64,000 nt of DNA from Metarhizobium sp964253915 (GCF_964253915.1 NZ_CAXUSG020000015.1:1-64000), one strand, 5' to 3'; shown: positions 18,614-27,976, counted from the stretch's first letter. Notes: generated from the letters alone by a model not told the origin. Numbers and translations are program-made.

Positions 18614-19573
18614 ATGAACGATCTCGACAGGCGGAATTTCTTGGGTCTCGCAGCCGCCGGCATGCTTGCCGCCGGAACCGGCAAGGCCGCACAGGCAGGA
18701 GACACTTCCATGACCGACACACCGGTATCCTACGCATTGACCCGCCCGGCCTATGTCGGCCACTCGCATCTTTCCGTCACCGACCTGCCGACGGTCTCTG
18801 CCTATTACCAGACCATGCTCGGGCTGAAGGTGCTGGAAAAGACCGCCAGCGGCGAAGTGCTCGGCACCGAGGGCCAACCCTTCCTGACGCTGACCACCGG
18901 CGGCGACATCCGTCGCGCGCCGCGCACCGCGCCCGGCCTGTTCCACACCGCCTTCCTGATGCCCAGCCGCACCGAACTTGCCCGCTGGCTGCGCCATGCC
19001 GCCCACAACAACGTCCAACTCGACGGCGCCTCCGATCATCTGGTCAGCGAAGCCATCTACCTCTCCGACCCGGAAGGCAACGGCATCGAAATCTATGCCG
19101 ACCGGCCGCACGGCGATTGGACCTTCCACACCGACGGCACCGTCGAGATGGCGACCCACCGCCTCGACCTGCAGGCGCTCTATGACAGTGCACCGACGGA
19201 CACCTGGAACGGCATGGTCGATGGCACGGCGATCGGCCACATCCACCTGCAGGTCGGCAACATCCCGGAAGCCGACCGCTTCTATCGCGACGTGCTCGGG
19301 CTGAAGATCATGGCGACCTATCCGGGCGCCAGCTTCTTCGCCACCGGCGGTTATCACCACCATGTCGCCGCCAATATCTGGAACAGCCGCGGCGCCCAGG
19401 CCCGCACGGAGGCCATGTCCGGCCTTTCCGACTACACGCTGCAATTCAACGATGCGGCAGCGCTTGAGAAGGCCGTCGCCAAGCTGGACGAGCTGGAGAT
19501 CAAGGCGACCCGGGACAACGGCGTCTGGTCGCTGAAGGACCCGTGGGGCATCGGCCTCAAACTGGCCGCCTGA
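18614..19573 (+). CDS. VOC-family catechol-2,3-dioxygenase-like protein, possible Tat substrate
   Basis: From 18614 this is a 319-residue protein made of two vicinal-oxygen-chelate domains, similar to CatE-type catechol 2,3-dioxygenases. Metal-ligand candidates are the His in VGHSHLSVTDLP, the His in IGHIHLQVGNIPEAD and the Glu residues of GNGIEIYADRP. The first 32 residues (DRRNFLGLAAAGMLAAG ending AQA) look like a twin-arginine signal. A second start, ATG 18710, has AGGAG at good spacing and would give a cytosolic enzyme lacking the leader. Either or both may be used. The substrate is unknown; neighbours give no pathway. Confidence 0.82.
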   Translation: MNDLDRRNFLGLAAAGMLAAGTGKAAQAGDTSMTDTPVSYALTRPAYVGHSHLSVTDLPTVSAYYQTMLGLKVLEKTASGEVLGTEGQPFLTLTTGGDIRRAPRTAPGLFHTAFLMPSRTELARWLRHAAHNNVQLDGASDHLVSEAIYLSDPEGNGIEIYADRPHGDWTFHTDGTVEMATHRLDLQALYDSAPTDTWNGMVDGTAIGHIHLQVGNIPEADRFYRDVLGLKIMATYPGASFFATGGYHHHVAANIWNSRGAQARTEAMSGLSDYTLQFNDAAALEKAVAKLDELEIKATRDNGVWSLKDPWGIGLKLAA

Positions 19574-19666
19574 TCGCCGCTTTCGCCTGGACGACCCTCG
19601 TGAAGCCCGTGCCGGAACCGGCGCGGGCTTCGTGCGTTAATACGCCGACGACAGGGGGCTGCAGCC

Positions 19667-20803
19667 ATGGCATATCAGATAGACCGTCCCGGCCACATTC
19701 AGGAACTGGCCGAGATTGCACGCAACGGTGCCGGCGATACGCCGCCGCAGATCCAGGTGCATATCGCCAAGGACGGGCTGGACCTGGCGGTGACCTGGTC
19801 GATCATCGGCATCTTTGTGCTTCTGTCGCTGGCCGTCGTCTACATCATGGCCGCGGTGCTGATGCCGATCACGCTCGCCGTCGTCGTCGGCCTCATCCTC
19901 GGTTTTGCCGCCGACAAGCTGCACAAACTCGGTGTGTCGCCGCTTGTCAGCGCTTTCTCCCTTTCCAGCCTGTTTGCCGCTGCCGTTTTCTTCATCGTCA
20001 ACGCGCTTGCCGAACCGATGACACGGCTTGCACAGGACGCGCCGCAGATGCTCGAAAGCGCCATCGAGCGGGTCACGCCTTTCCTCGAGCGCTTCGAATG
20101 GCTGCATATCTCGCGCGCGACGTTCCAGGGCGGTTCGATGTCGATGGAAAAGCTTTTGGAAAACACCGGCAGCGTGTTGCAGGTGGTCACCGGCAGCCTG
20201 ACGCCGGCGCTGGTGCAGGCGATGATCTTTTTTGCCGCGCTGCTTTTGTTCCTGCTCGGCCGGCTGCAGCTGCGCAAGGCGCTGATCATGACCTTCCGCC
20301 GCCGCGAAAAGCGACTGGCCACCATCCGCATCCTCAATGCCATCGAAGATGCGCTTGGCTTCTACTTCGCCACGGCCTCGGTGATCTATGCCGCACTCGG
20401 TGTCATCGTCACGATCATCGCCTGGGCCGGCGGGCTGGCCATGCCGGTGCTCTGGGGCGTCTTCGCCTTCCTGTCGAGCTTCGTGCCTTTCCTTGGTTTT
20501 TCGCTGATGACCGTGGCGCTCGCCGCTGCCGGCATCCTGACCCATGACGACCTTTTGACCGGCATCCTGCCGGCGGTCGCCTTCCTCATCGTCCACCTGG
20601 TGATGGAAAACATCGTCGTGCCGGCGATCATGGGCAAGCGGCTGGAAATCAATCCGTTCATCATCTTCGTTGCCATCATCTTCTGGACATGGATGTGGGG
20701 CGCGGTCGGCGCCATGCTCGCCCTGCCGTTGTCGCTGATCGGCATGACCATTCTTTACGAAGTGCTGCCGGAAGACCGGTCGACACCGAACCTGCCGGGC
20801 TGA
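19667..20803 (+). CDS. AI-2E family transporter (PerM/YdiK-like)
   Basis: A 378-residue polytopic membrane protein of the AI-2E transporter (UPF0118) family. Two N-terminal hydrophobic segments (about 45-85 and 95-115) are followed by a central amphipathic region (about 120-195) and a cluster of five or six helices. The family signature VPFLGFSLMTVALAAAGIL and the C-terminal GKRLEINPFIIFVAIIFWTW with GAVGAMLALPLSLI are intact. Members export various small molecules or ions; calling it an autoinducer-2 exporter would be over-interpretation. ATG 19667 follows AGGGGG. Thirty-four bases separate it from the FAD oxidoreductase, so the two may share a transcript. Confidence 0.9.
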   Translation: MAYQIDRPGHIQELAEIARNGAGDTPPQIQVHIAKDGLDLAVTWSIIGIFVLLSLAVVYIMAAVLMPITLAVVVGLILGFAADKLHKLGVSPLVSAFSLSSLFAAAVFFIVNALAEPMTRLAQDAPQMLESAIERVTPFLERFEWLHISRATFQGGSMSMEKLLENTGSVLQVVTGSLTPALVQAMIFFAALLLFLLGRLQLRKALIMTFRRREKRLATIRILNAIEDALGFYFATASVIYAALGVIVTIIAWAGGLAMPVLWGVFAFLSSFVPFLGFSLMTVALAAAGILTHDDLLTGILPAVAFLIVHLVMENIVVPAIMGKRLEINPFIIFVAIIFWTWMWGAVGAMLALPLSLIGMTILYEVLPEDRSTPNLPG

Positions 20804-20837
20804 ACGACCGGTCCCAAGCCATCCTCGGGAGAACCCC

Positions 20838-22082
20838 TTGAGCACTGCTGAACTCAGTTTCGAGCACACGACGCATCGCGATCTCGTCGGCGGCAAATCA
20901 CCTTGGGGCGGCTTGCTCCAACGGCCGCCGGGCGCGACGCTGCAAGAAAGCTTTGCCGTCGATGTCGCCATCGTCGGCGGCGGCATCACCGGTGCGCTGG
21001 CCGCCGAGCGGATGACCGGGCTCGGCCTCTCCGTTGCCCTGATCGACCGCGAAAAACCAGGCCTCGGCAGCACCGCCGCCAGTACCGCCATGCTGCAATG
21101 GGAAATCGACTGCACGCTAACGGAACTCTCGGCTTTTTATGGCTTCGAGCGGGCGGCAGCGATCTACAGGCGCAGCCTCGCCGCCGTCTCCGGTCTGGCC
21201 CAGCTTGCCTCCTCCCTGTCGATCCCCTGCGATTTCCATCCGCGCTCGACACTGTATGTCGCCGGTCCGGAGCAGGAGCCGCATATCCTGACGGAAGAAT
21301 TCGAATTGCGGCGCCGCGCCGAACTGCCGAGCCGATACATGAACGCCGGCGCACTCGCATCGCAATTTGGCATCAATCGACCGGCAGCGCTGCGTTCCCC
21401 GGGTTCGGCCGAGGCCGATCCCCTGATGCTGTGTTGGGCGCTGCTGAATGTCGCCCGTTCACGCGGCGCCCGGCTTGTCGAAGCGACCGCGACGCATTTC
21501 CATGAGGAAGGCGGCACAGCGGTGATCGAGACGGACGGGCGGCATGTTGTCGAGGCCCGCCACGTCCTGCTGGCCACCGGCTACGTCATGCCGCATTTTG
21601 TCATGCCGAAACAGCATTCGACGGCATCCAGCTGGGCGATCGCCACGGTGCCGCAGCAGCAGGAGCGGCTCTGGCCGGATCGCAGCCTGATCTGGGAAGC
21701 GGCCGAACCCTATCTCTACCTGCGGACGACCTTCGACAACCGCATCATCATCGGCGGCGAAGACGAAGACATTGCCGACCCGCAGCAGCGTGATACCAAG
21801 CTGCCGCACAAGATCGAGATCCTGCGGCAAAAGCTGCTGGACATCTGGCCGTCCGCCGATCCAACCGTATCGCATGCCTGGTGCGGCGCTTTCGGGGAAA
21901 CCGAGGACGGCCTGCCGCTGATCGGCCGCGTGCCCGGTACGAAGCGTATCTTCGCCGCCTATGGCTACGGCGGCAACGGCATTACCTTTTCTTACATGGC
22001 AGCGCATCTGGCCGCCGCCTTCGTTACCGGCAAGGAACCCGCCTGGTTCGAGGATTTCGCCCTGGACCGGCCGGCGCCTTGA
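20838..22082 (+). CDS. FAD-dependent amino-group oxidoreductase (DAO superfamily)
   Basis: A 414-residue flavoprotein of the D-amino-acid oxidase superfamily, closest in layout to gamma-glutamylputrescine oxidase-type enzymes. The Rossmann dinucleotide motif VAIVGGGITGALAAERM is at about residue 43, with the acidic residue ending the second strand in ALIDREKPGLG, then STAASTAMLQWEID. The C-terminal FAD-contact region is GYGGNGITFSYMAA. It starts at TTG 20838, with GGGAGA upstream. It probably oxidises an amine or amino acid with O2 as acceptor in the cytosol; substrate unknown. Confidence 0.88.
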   Translation: MSTAELSFEHTTHRDLVGGKSPWGGLLQRPPGATLQESFAVDVAIVGGGITGALAAERMTGLGLSVALIDREKPGLGSTAASTAMLQWEIDCTLTELSAFYGFERAAAIYRRSLAAVSGLAQLASSLSIPCDFHPRSTLYVAGPEQEPHILTEEFELRRRAELPSRYMNAGALASQFGINRPAALRSPGSAEADPLMLCWALLNVARSRGARLVEATATHFHEEGGTAVIETDGRHVVEARHVLLATGYVMPHFVMPKQHSTASSWAIATVPQQQERLWPDRSLIWEAAEPYLYLRTTFDNRIIIGGEDEDIADPQQRDTKLPHKIEILRQKLLDIWPSADPTVSHAWCGAFGETEDGLPLIGRVPGTKRIFAAYGYGGNGITFSYMAAHLAAAFVTGKEPAWFEDFALDRPAP

Positions 22083-22094
22083 CGACGGGGCGTC

Positions 22095-22268
22095 ACCGTT
22101 TCCCCTTCTCCCCCGCGGGGAGAAGGTGGCCCGAAGGGTCGGATGAGGGGGGGAGCGGAACGGGCAGGTTTTGCCGTGGGGCGCCCCCTCATCCCCCTGC
22201 CGGGACCTTCTCCCCGGCGGGGAGAAGGGGTAGGCGGCACCCCTTCATTCCATCTGCGATAGCACTGC
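22095..22268. repeat. RIME-like palindromic intergenic repeat, copy 1
   Basis: Two palindromes of the type CTTCTCCCC(n)GGGGAGAAG lie in opposite order, each followed or preceded by GGATGAGGGGG or CCCCCTCATC. The right end GGCGGCACCC...CATCTGCGATAGCACTG matches the end of copy 2 at 35804-36002. It sits between two genes facing each other. Confidence 0.88.
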
Positions 22269-22289
22269 TGACGCTCCCAAAGGCAAGGC

Positions 22290-23027
22290 TCAGTTGGTGC
22301 CGATCTCCGGCACGTCCGCCAGCCGAACGAAGGTCACGCCGCGGGCTTTTAATGCCAGGATACCCTTGACCACCCCTTCCCCGGCCGCATGGGTCGGCTG
22401 GTTGATATGGGCGATCACCACATCGCCATCCCTGGCCGCGGCAATACGTTTGGCGGCCTGCGCTGCGCCGAGCAGGGAACCGCCGTCGCCGTTGACCGAA
22501 TAACCGGCGATCTCGTAACCCATCTTGCGAACGTCGGCGATGGCGCTCGGTGTGTATTTCGCCGTCGCCCCGCGGAACCAGTGGGGCTTAGCCAGACCGG
22601 CGGCCACGATCGCCTCCTCGCCGCCCGCCACCTCGTCGGCCACAGCCTGCGGTGAGCCGGCGGCGGCGATGCCATAAATCTTCGTCTGGCGGTCGACGGC
22701 CGGAACATGATTGCGGCCGTGGTTTTCGATCTCGAACAGATCGGGATGCTGGCGGATCACTGCGACGACCTCGGGATTGTGGCGCAGCCAGCGGGCGGTG
22801 ACGAACAGTGTCGCCGGGATCTTTTCGTCGATCAGCGCCGAGAGGATGCGGAAATCTGTCTTGCCCATGCAGGCATCGAAGGTCAACGCCACCCGGACCG
22901 TGCCCGCTTGCCCCTTGCCGGCAAGCTGAAGCTGCGGTTCTACCAGCGCGTTTGCACTGCGCTCCGCCGCCATGGCGGCCGGTACGGCGACAAAAAGGGA
23001 AAGCATGGAGACAACGGCAAGGCGCAT
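22290..23027 (-). CDS. Periplasmic polysaccharide deacetylase (NodB homology)
   Basis: A 245-residue protein with a Sec signal peptide (MLSLFVAVPAAMAA) and a NodB-type deacetylase domain. Motif 1 is TFDACMG, with the first Asp kept but the usual second Asp (TFDDG) replaced, as in some family members. Motif 2 is ENHGRNH, giving the His-x3-His metal pair. Later motifs are WFRGATAKYTPSA and a final segment GDVVIAHINQP with the catalytic-region His. It would act on a polysaccharide or peptidoglycan sugar in the periplasm. Start at 23027; longer upstream frames lack a signal peptide. Confidence 0.87.
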   Translation of the reverse strand: MRLAVVSMLSLFVAVPAAMAAERSANALVEPQLQLAGKGQAGTVRVALTFDACMGKTDFRILSALIDEKIPATLFVTARWLRHNPEVVAVIRQHPDLFEIENHGRNHVPAVDRQTKIYGIAAAGSPQAVADEVAGGEEAIVAAGLAKPHWFRGATAKYTPSAIADVRKMGYEIAGYSVNGDGGSLLGAAQAAKRIAAARDGDVVIAHINQPTHAAGEGVVKGILALKARGVTFVRLADVPEIGTN

Positions 23028-23119
23028 GGGGAAAACTGCCAGGGAAAGCGGACTGGAGGGAGGTATTAGCCAAAAATCCGGCGGATGGCGATGTGGCCTG
23101 ATGCCGCCGGCCGGTGGCC

Positions 23120-23509
23120 TCAATCGTAGAGATAATGCTCCCGCCAGGCGGAATGCGGCACCAGCTTGCCGATCTCGTAATCGAGGGAACGCACGTTGAT
23201 GCGTTTCGGGCCGGTCGTACAGGTATAGGAGAGACGGTACCACTCGCCGCGACTGCGGAAGACGGCGCCGGGTGCGGCGATGGAATCGCCCTCAAGAACC
23301 GGTTCGGCGAAGGTGTAGGCAATCACCTTGTCGGGTTTGAAATCACTTTTGTCGGCGGAAATCCGGTTCATTGCCTCCGTATCGCAGGCCTGCTCCAGCC
23401 GGGTGTTGGGATCGAGCTTTTCCAGCTGCCTGGCAATCCGCGCATCGACGGCAAACGCAGGGAGAGCCACGAGCAGCATCTGCGAGGAGAGGGTGAGAGT
23501 TCGGATCAT
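23120..23509 (-). CDS. DUF930 domain-containing secreted protein
   Basis: A 129-residue protein with a signal peptide (MIRTLTLSSQMLLVALPAFA) and a DUF930 domain. The family pattern is seen in QLEKLDPNTRLEQACDTEAMNRI (the Cys is conserved), then DFKPDKVIAYTFAEP and the C-terminal WYRLSYTCTTGPKRINVRSLDYEIG, whose Cys may pair with the first. Family members occur widely in Rhizobiales; function unknown. It lies upstream of the deacetylase on the same strand with about 90 bases between. Confidence 0.85.
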   Translation of the reverse strand: MIRTLTLSSQMLLVALPAFAVDARIARQLEKLDPNTRLEQACDTEAMNRISADKSDFKPDKVIAYTFAEPVLEGDSIAAPGAVFRSRGEWYRLSYTCTTGPKRINVRSLDYEIGKLVPHSAWREHYLYD

Positions 23510-23711
23510 CTATGCCTCAATTTTTTGATTTTATTCGTCAAATTGACGCCACACCAAAAGGTGCGGCAACAGAGCGGGGCCGGTTGGCGGGCAAGAACTG
23601 AGTAACCAATATGGTCAGAATGTGGTCACGACAAAAATAAGGCAACCATATTGTCTTGTCACCTTACTGCATTAAGTGGCTTTCGTCTTAATCAACGAAA
23701 GGATTTCTGGG

Positions 23712-24908
23712 ATGGCAAACGCCTATTTCGTGACGAGCCAGGGGGAACTGGGACTGGTCGATTTTTCAAATCGCACGATCAGCGTTCTCGCAAAAACTGC
23801 GAACACCTATACCGATATCGCCATCAGCAGGAGCGGCGAACTGTATGCCGTCACGTTCGATTCTCTTTATAAGCTGAACCTCTCCGGCAGCAGCGTCACG
23901 GAGCAGAAGGTCCTTTCCTTCACGGCCGGCAGTATGAACGCCCTCGAATTCGCGACCGACGGCAGCCTCTATGCCGGTGGCGGCAGCAGCATCTACAAGA
24001 TCGATATCGGCGCCGGAACGACGACGCGTATCGACGGCTTCAACTCCACCTCCGCCGGCGATATCTACATCCAGCGCAACGAACTGGTGATCTCGACGAA
24101 CGCCGAGGACCTGCTGTCGATCAACCTGCAGAACGGCGCGGAAGCCGTCGCCTTCAACAACATCCCATCAAACCTCTTCGGCCTCGCCAAGACCTCCGAC
24201 AGCCTGTTCGGTTTCTACAACAAGACGGTGGTCGAATTCGACATCGAGGCCCAGACCTTCGGACAGGTAGCCTTCACCGGCACGCTGCCGAGCGGCGTCT
24301 TCTGGGGTGCGACCAGCATCGACCAATTCAGCGATCCCGGCCTTCCGGCCAGGACCGAAACGGTGACCGGCAACACCGCGGCGCTCGACCACATCACCAA
24401 GCCCTTCACCAAGTTCGACATCTCCTTCGTGGAGATCTCCGGCTCCACCGTGGTCATCCAGTTCGGCGACGTCGAACGCCTGACGTTGCATTCGGTCGAG
24501 CGTGTCGACCTCTTGCAAGGCACGCTCGCCTTCGACATCGACGGCGTTGCTGGCCAAGCCTACCGCATCTACCAGGCGGCCTTCGACCGCGCCCCCGACA
24601 GCGCCGGCCTGTCCTACTGGATCAACTCGATGGACGGTGGCACCAAGCTGATCGACGTCGCCTCCGGTTTTGTCGGCTCGCAGGAATTCAACAGCATTTA
24701 TGGCGCGAATTCCACCGATACGGATTTCGTCGGTCGCCTTTACCTGAATGTGCTCGGCCGCGAAGGCGAGACCGCTGGCATCGCCTACTGGACGGGCGAA
24801 TTGCAGCACGGCACCGCGCGGGCGCAGGTCCTGGCCGGTTTTTCCGAAAGCCAGGAAAACGTCATCGGCGTCGCCCCGGTGATTTCGGAAGGCATCTGGT
24901 ACAGCTGA
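23712..24908 (+). CDS. Beta-propeller-like protein with C-terminal DUF4214 repeats
   Basis: A 398-residue protein with no classical signal peptide. The first about 215 residues form repeating beta-strand blades with a PQQ/WD-like look (YTDIAISRSGELYAVTFDSLYKL, NALEFATDGSLYAGGGSSIYKI). The last part, about 283-385, holds two DUF4214 repeats (YRIYQAAFDRAPDSAGLSYW and VGRLYLNVLGREGETAGIAYW), a module common in large surface and exported proteins. Between them is a segment like those that precede C-terminal secretion signals. Export by a type I system is plausible but no exporter gene lies nearby. It is a likely accessory gene. It has its own AT-rich promoter region and terminator. Confidence 0.8.
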   Translation: MANAYFVTSQGELGLVDFSNRTISVLAKTANTYTDIAISRSGELYAVTFDSLYKLNLSGSSVTEQKVLSFTAGSMNALEFATDGSLYAGGGSSIYKIDIGAGTTTRIDGFNSTSAGDIYIQRNELVISTNAEDLLSINLQNGAEAVAFNNIPSNLFGLAKTSDSLFGFYNKTVVEFDIEAQTFGQVAFTGTLPSGVFWGATSIDQFSDPGLPARTETVTGNTAALDHITKPFTKFDISFVEISGSTVVIQFGDVERLTLHSVERVDLLQGTLAFDIDGVAGQAYRIYQAAFDRAPDSAGLSYWINSMDGGTKLIDVASGFVGSQEFNSIYGANSTDTDFVGRLYLNVLGREGETAGIAYWTGELQHGTARAQVLAGFSESQENVIGVAPVISEGIWYS

Positions 24909-24932
24909 CAGGCCGCACTCGGCACAACACCC

Positions 24933-24958
24933 CGGCGCCTTTCCGGCGCCGGTCATTT
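24933..24958 (+). terminator. Terminator after the DUF4214 gene
   Basis: An 8-bp GC stem (CCGGCGCC with GGCGCCGG, loop TTTCC) at 24933-24953 is followed by a short T-rich tail (TCATTTT). Confidence 0.65.
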
Positions 24959-25046
24959 TCGGCCATGACGCTGGCCACCCTTGATCCCTCCCCGGCCTGT
25001 CTCTATCTCTGGCTGATTATCCAGAACGATTTGCCGGAGAGCGCGT

Positions 25047-27155
25047 TTGTCGATTTTCAACTCCCTTCCCCCTGCCCCGATCGCCCCGAAGAAGCCGAAG
25101 CAGGATACGCGCCACGGCATCACCCGCACCGACGACTATGCCTGGCTGCGCGCCGACAACTGGCAGGCGATGTTCAAGGACCCGTCGATCCTCGACCCGG
25201 AAATCCGCACCCATCTGGAAGCCGAAAACACCTATATGAAGGCGGCAATGGCCGATACGGCCGAGCTGCAGAAGGTGCTGTTCGCCGAGATGAAGGGCCG
25301 CATCAAGGAAGACGATTCCTCGGTGCCGGTGAAGGACGGTCCGTTCGCCTACGGCACCTTCTACGTCACCGGCGGTGAGCAGCCGCATTATTTCCGCATC
25401 CCGCGCGACGGCGACCACAAGGACGAGGCCAGCCGGCAGGTGCTGCTCGACGGCGACAAGGAGGCCGAAGGCAAGGCCTATTTCCGCCTCGCCGGCATCG
25501 ACAGCAGCAACGATCATAGCCACGGCCTCTGGGGTTACGACGACAAGGGTTCGGAATATTTCACCCTGCGCATCCGCAACCTCGAAACCGGCGAGGATCT
25601 GGCAGATATTATCGAAAACACCGGCGGTGGCGGCGCCTGGGCGCCCGATGGCAAGAGCTTCTTCTACACGTTGCAGGACGAGAACCACCGGCCTTCGAAG
25701 ATCTACCACCACATCGTCGGCCAGCCGCAATCGGCCGACCGGCTGGTCTTCGAGGAGGAGGATCCCGGCTTCTTCATGGGTGTCGGCGGTTCGCTGCTCG
25801 ACGATTTCATCTACATCGACATCCACGATCATGAGACCAGCGAATACCGGCTGCTCTCGACCAAGGATCTGCTGGCCGAACCGCAGCTCGTCACTGAGCG
25901 CGTCGAGGGCCTGGAATATTCGATGACGGAAGGCGGCGACGTCTTCTACATCCTCACCAATGCCGACGGCGCCGGCGACTTCAAGATCGTCGAGGCGCCG
26001 GTGACGGCTCCCGGCCGGGAAAACTGGAAGGATGTCGTGCCGCATACGCCCGGCAAGCTGATCCTCAGCCACATGGCCTATGCCCGCCACCTCGTCTGGC
26101 TGGAGCGCAAGGACGGACTGCCGCAGATCATGATCCGCGACCGGGCAACCGGCGAGGAACACGCCATCGCCTTTGCCGAGGAAGCCTATTCGCTCGGCCT
26201 GCAGGGTGCCGCCGAATACGACACCGACGTCATCCGCTTCTCCTATTCCTCGATGACGACGCCCTCGCAGCTGTTCGACTACAACATGGCGACACGCGAG
26301 CGGAGCTTGCTGAAAACCCAGCAGGTGCCCTCCGGCCACAATATCGACGACTACGTCACCCGCCGCGTCTTCGCGCCCGCCTGGGACGGCGAGACGGTGC
26401 CGGTAACACTGCTCTACCGCAAGGATACGCCGCTGGACGGTTCTGCCCCCTGCCTGCTCTATGGCTACGGCGCCTACGGCATCACCATCCCCGCTTCGTT
26501 CAACACCAATTGCCTGTCGCTGGCCGATCGCGGTTTCGTCTATGCCATCGCCCATATCCGCGGCGGCAAGGACAAGGGTTTTGCCTGGTACGAAAACGGC
26601 AAGATGGAGCAGAAGACCAATACCTTCAAGGACTTCGTCTCCGCCGCCGATTACCTTCACGAGCAGAAATTCACCGCCTACGGCAAGATCGTCGCCGAGG
26701 GCGGTTCGGCGGGCGGAATGCTGATGGGGGCTGTGGCCAACATGGCGCCGGAGAAATTCTCCGCCTTCATCGCCGCCGTGCCTTTCGTCGATGTGCTCAA
26801 TACCATGCTGGACGACACCCTGCCCCTTACCCCGCCGGAATGGCCGGAATGGGGTAACCCGATTGACTCAACGGAAGAATACGGCTGGATCGCCAGCTAC
26901 TCCCCGTACGAGAACGTCGGCGCCAAACCCTATCCACCGATCCTGGCGCTCGGCGGCCTCACCGATCCGCGCGTCACCTACTGGGAGCCGGCGAAATGGG
27001 TGGCGCGGTTGCGCGAACTGACCACCGGCACGGCACCGATCCTGCTGCGCACCAACATGGATGCCGGCCATGGCGGCGCGGCCGGCCGCTTCCAGCGGCT
27101 GGAGGAAGTCGCCTTCGAATACGCCTTCGCCATCAAGGTCGCCGGCAAGATGTAA
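25047..27155 (+). CDS. ptrB: Oligopeptidase B (prolyl oligopeptidase family S9A)
   Basis: A 702-residue cytosolic serine peptidase that cleaves short peptides after basic residues. The N-terminal about 410 residues form the beta-propeller gate (RTDDYAWLRADNWQAM near residue 28 is typical). The C-terminal alpha/beta-hydrolase domain has the nucleophile Ser554 in EGGSAGGMLMG, the likely Asp640 in GLTDPRVTYWEP and His675 in MDAGHGG. The acidic residues that set Arg/Lys preference lie in the YAIAHIRGGKDKG and ALGG regions. It starts at TTG 25047 preceded by GGAGAG. It is full length, with a 10-bp hairpin 20 bases after the stop. Confidence 0.93.
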   Translation: MSIFNSLPPAPIAPKKPKQDTRHGITRTDDYAWLRADNWQAMFKDPSILDPEIRTHLEAENTYMKAAMADTAELQKVLFAEMKGRIKEDDSSVPVKDGPFAYGTFYVTGGEQPHYFRIPRDGDHKDEASRQVLLDGDKEAEGKAYFRLAGIDSSNDHSHGLWGYDDKGSEYFTLRIRNLETGEDLADIIENTGGGGAWAPDGKSFFYTLQDENHRPSKIYHHIVGQPQSADRLVFEEEDPGFFMGVGGSLLDDFIYIDIHDHETSEYRLLSTKDLLAEPQLVTERVEGLEYSMTEGGDVFYILTNADGAGDFKIVEAPVTAPGRENWKDVVPHTPGKLILSHMAYARHLVWLERKDGLPQIMIRDRATGEEHAIAFAEEAYSLGLQGAAEYDTDVIRFSYSSMTTPSQLFDYNMATRERSLLKTQQVPSGHNIDDYVTRRVFAPAWDGETVPVTLLYRKDTPLDGSAPCLLYGYGAYGITIPASFNTNCLSLADRGFVYAIAHIRGGKDKGFAWYENGKMEQKTNTFKDFVSAADYLHEQKFTAYGKIVAEGGSAGGMLMGAVANMAPEKFSAFIAAVPFVDVLNTMLDDTLPLTPPEWPEWGNPIDSTEEYGWIASYSPYENVGAKPYPPILALGGLTDPRVTYWEPAKWVARLRELTTGTAPILLRTNMDAGHGGAAGRFQRLEEVAFEYAFAIKVAGKM

Positions 27156-27174
27156 GGGCCGGCCTCACCGACCC

Positions 27175-27198
27175 GCCGCAGGCGTTTTCGCCTGCGGC
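27175..27198. terminator. Strong hairpin after ptrB
   Basis: A perfect 10-bp stem (GCCGCAGGCG with CGCCTGCGGC) encloses a TTTT loop. There is no T-run after it on the plus strand, so it may protect the 3' end or terminate poorly. Confidence 0.5.
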
Positions 27199-27282
27199 GC
27201 CAGCCCCGGCAAAACGGATGCTTGCAGACTGGCGGGAAAGAGCGACAATAGCGGGCCAATCCGTTTTGCGCTGGAACCCACC

Positions 27283-27798
27283 ATGGCCGCCACCATCATT
27301 CCGCTGATCTGCCTCGGCGTGATCGTCGGCGTCTTCGTGATGATTTTCTGGCAGGCGCGGCAGGGCCGCCTGCAGCGGCAGCCCCACGGCCCCGTCGTCA
27401 CCATCACCGAAGAAGAAATGGACCGACGGCGCGAAGAACTGCGCGACAAGCTTTCACGACGCCCATTCGGCGAAACGCGGGCGCGGCGGCTCTGGGCCAA
27501 GCTCATGGCCTCCAGGAACGACGAAGGCTTCATTCACGAATTCCATCGGGATTTTTGCGGCCACGGCCTGATCCGACAGGGCGGCGGCATCATTCTCTGC
27601 GACATCCTTGATGGTACTTATCCCGGCAAGCCGATCGCGCGCTGGACCGACGAGGAAGACTTCGTCGCCTTTTTCGCCCGCCAGTCCGATTTCACCTGCA
27701 GCGGCTGGGAACCGCAGGAACCGGTCTTCTTCACCGAGGACCCCTGGTACCGCAACAACCAGCGGATCACCACCGCGAAGATCGACCGTTATCTCTAG
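27283..27798 (+). CDS. Membrane-anchored protein of unknown function
   Basis: A 171-residue protein with an N-terminal membrane anchor (IIPLICLGVIVGVFVMIFW, residues 4-22), then a basic and acidic alternating region (EEEMDRRREELRDKLSRRPFG) that may be a short coiled coil. The soluble C-terminal domain has several aromatic residues and one Cys pair (DFCGHG, CDILDG). I do not recognise the family. ATG 27283 places the hydrophobic segment at the very start; a longer in-frame reading from 27061 overlaps the end of ptrB and is unlikely. Confidence 0.65.
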   Translation: MAATIIPLICLGVIVGVFVMIFWQARQGRLQRQPHGPVVTITEEEMDRRREELRDKLSRRPFGETRARRLWAKLMASRNDEGFIHEFHRDFCGHGLIRQGGGIILCDILDGTYPGKPIARWTDEEDFVAFFARQSDFTCSGWEPQEPVFFTEDPWYRNNQRITTAKIDRYL

Positions 27799-27976
27799 AG
27801 GTCGTTGGACACCGCCCCACGCAAGCTCGGCACGCTAGAGAAACAATCCACCGATTCGCATCCGCCACCCCCTGAAAGCCACGGGTTTTCAAGCTGGGTC
27901 CATGCAAGCACGCAAGCTTCGCGCAAGCTTCGGCGGTTAACTATTCGTTAATCATTATTAATGGCGAGAAAAAACA

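Noticed and set aside
19602..19631. Hairpin after the VOC gene as a terminator
   Set aside because: The stem is strong (14 bp with one G-U) but no T-run follows on either strand, so I did not list it as a feature.
25017..26660. Minus-strand open frame of 547 codons across oligopeptidase B
   Set aside because: It lies wholly antisense to an intact peptidase with all catalytic residues; the translation has no recognisable domain.
27061..27282. Longer start for the membrane-anchored protein at 27283
   Set aside because: It would overlap ptrB and place the hydrophobic segment internally; no ribosome binding site upstream.
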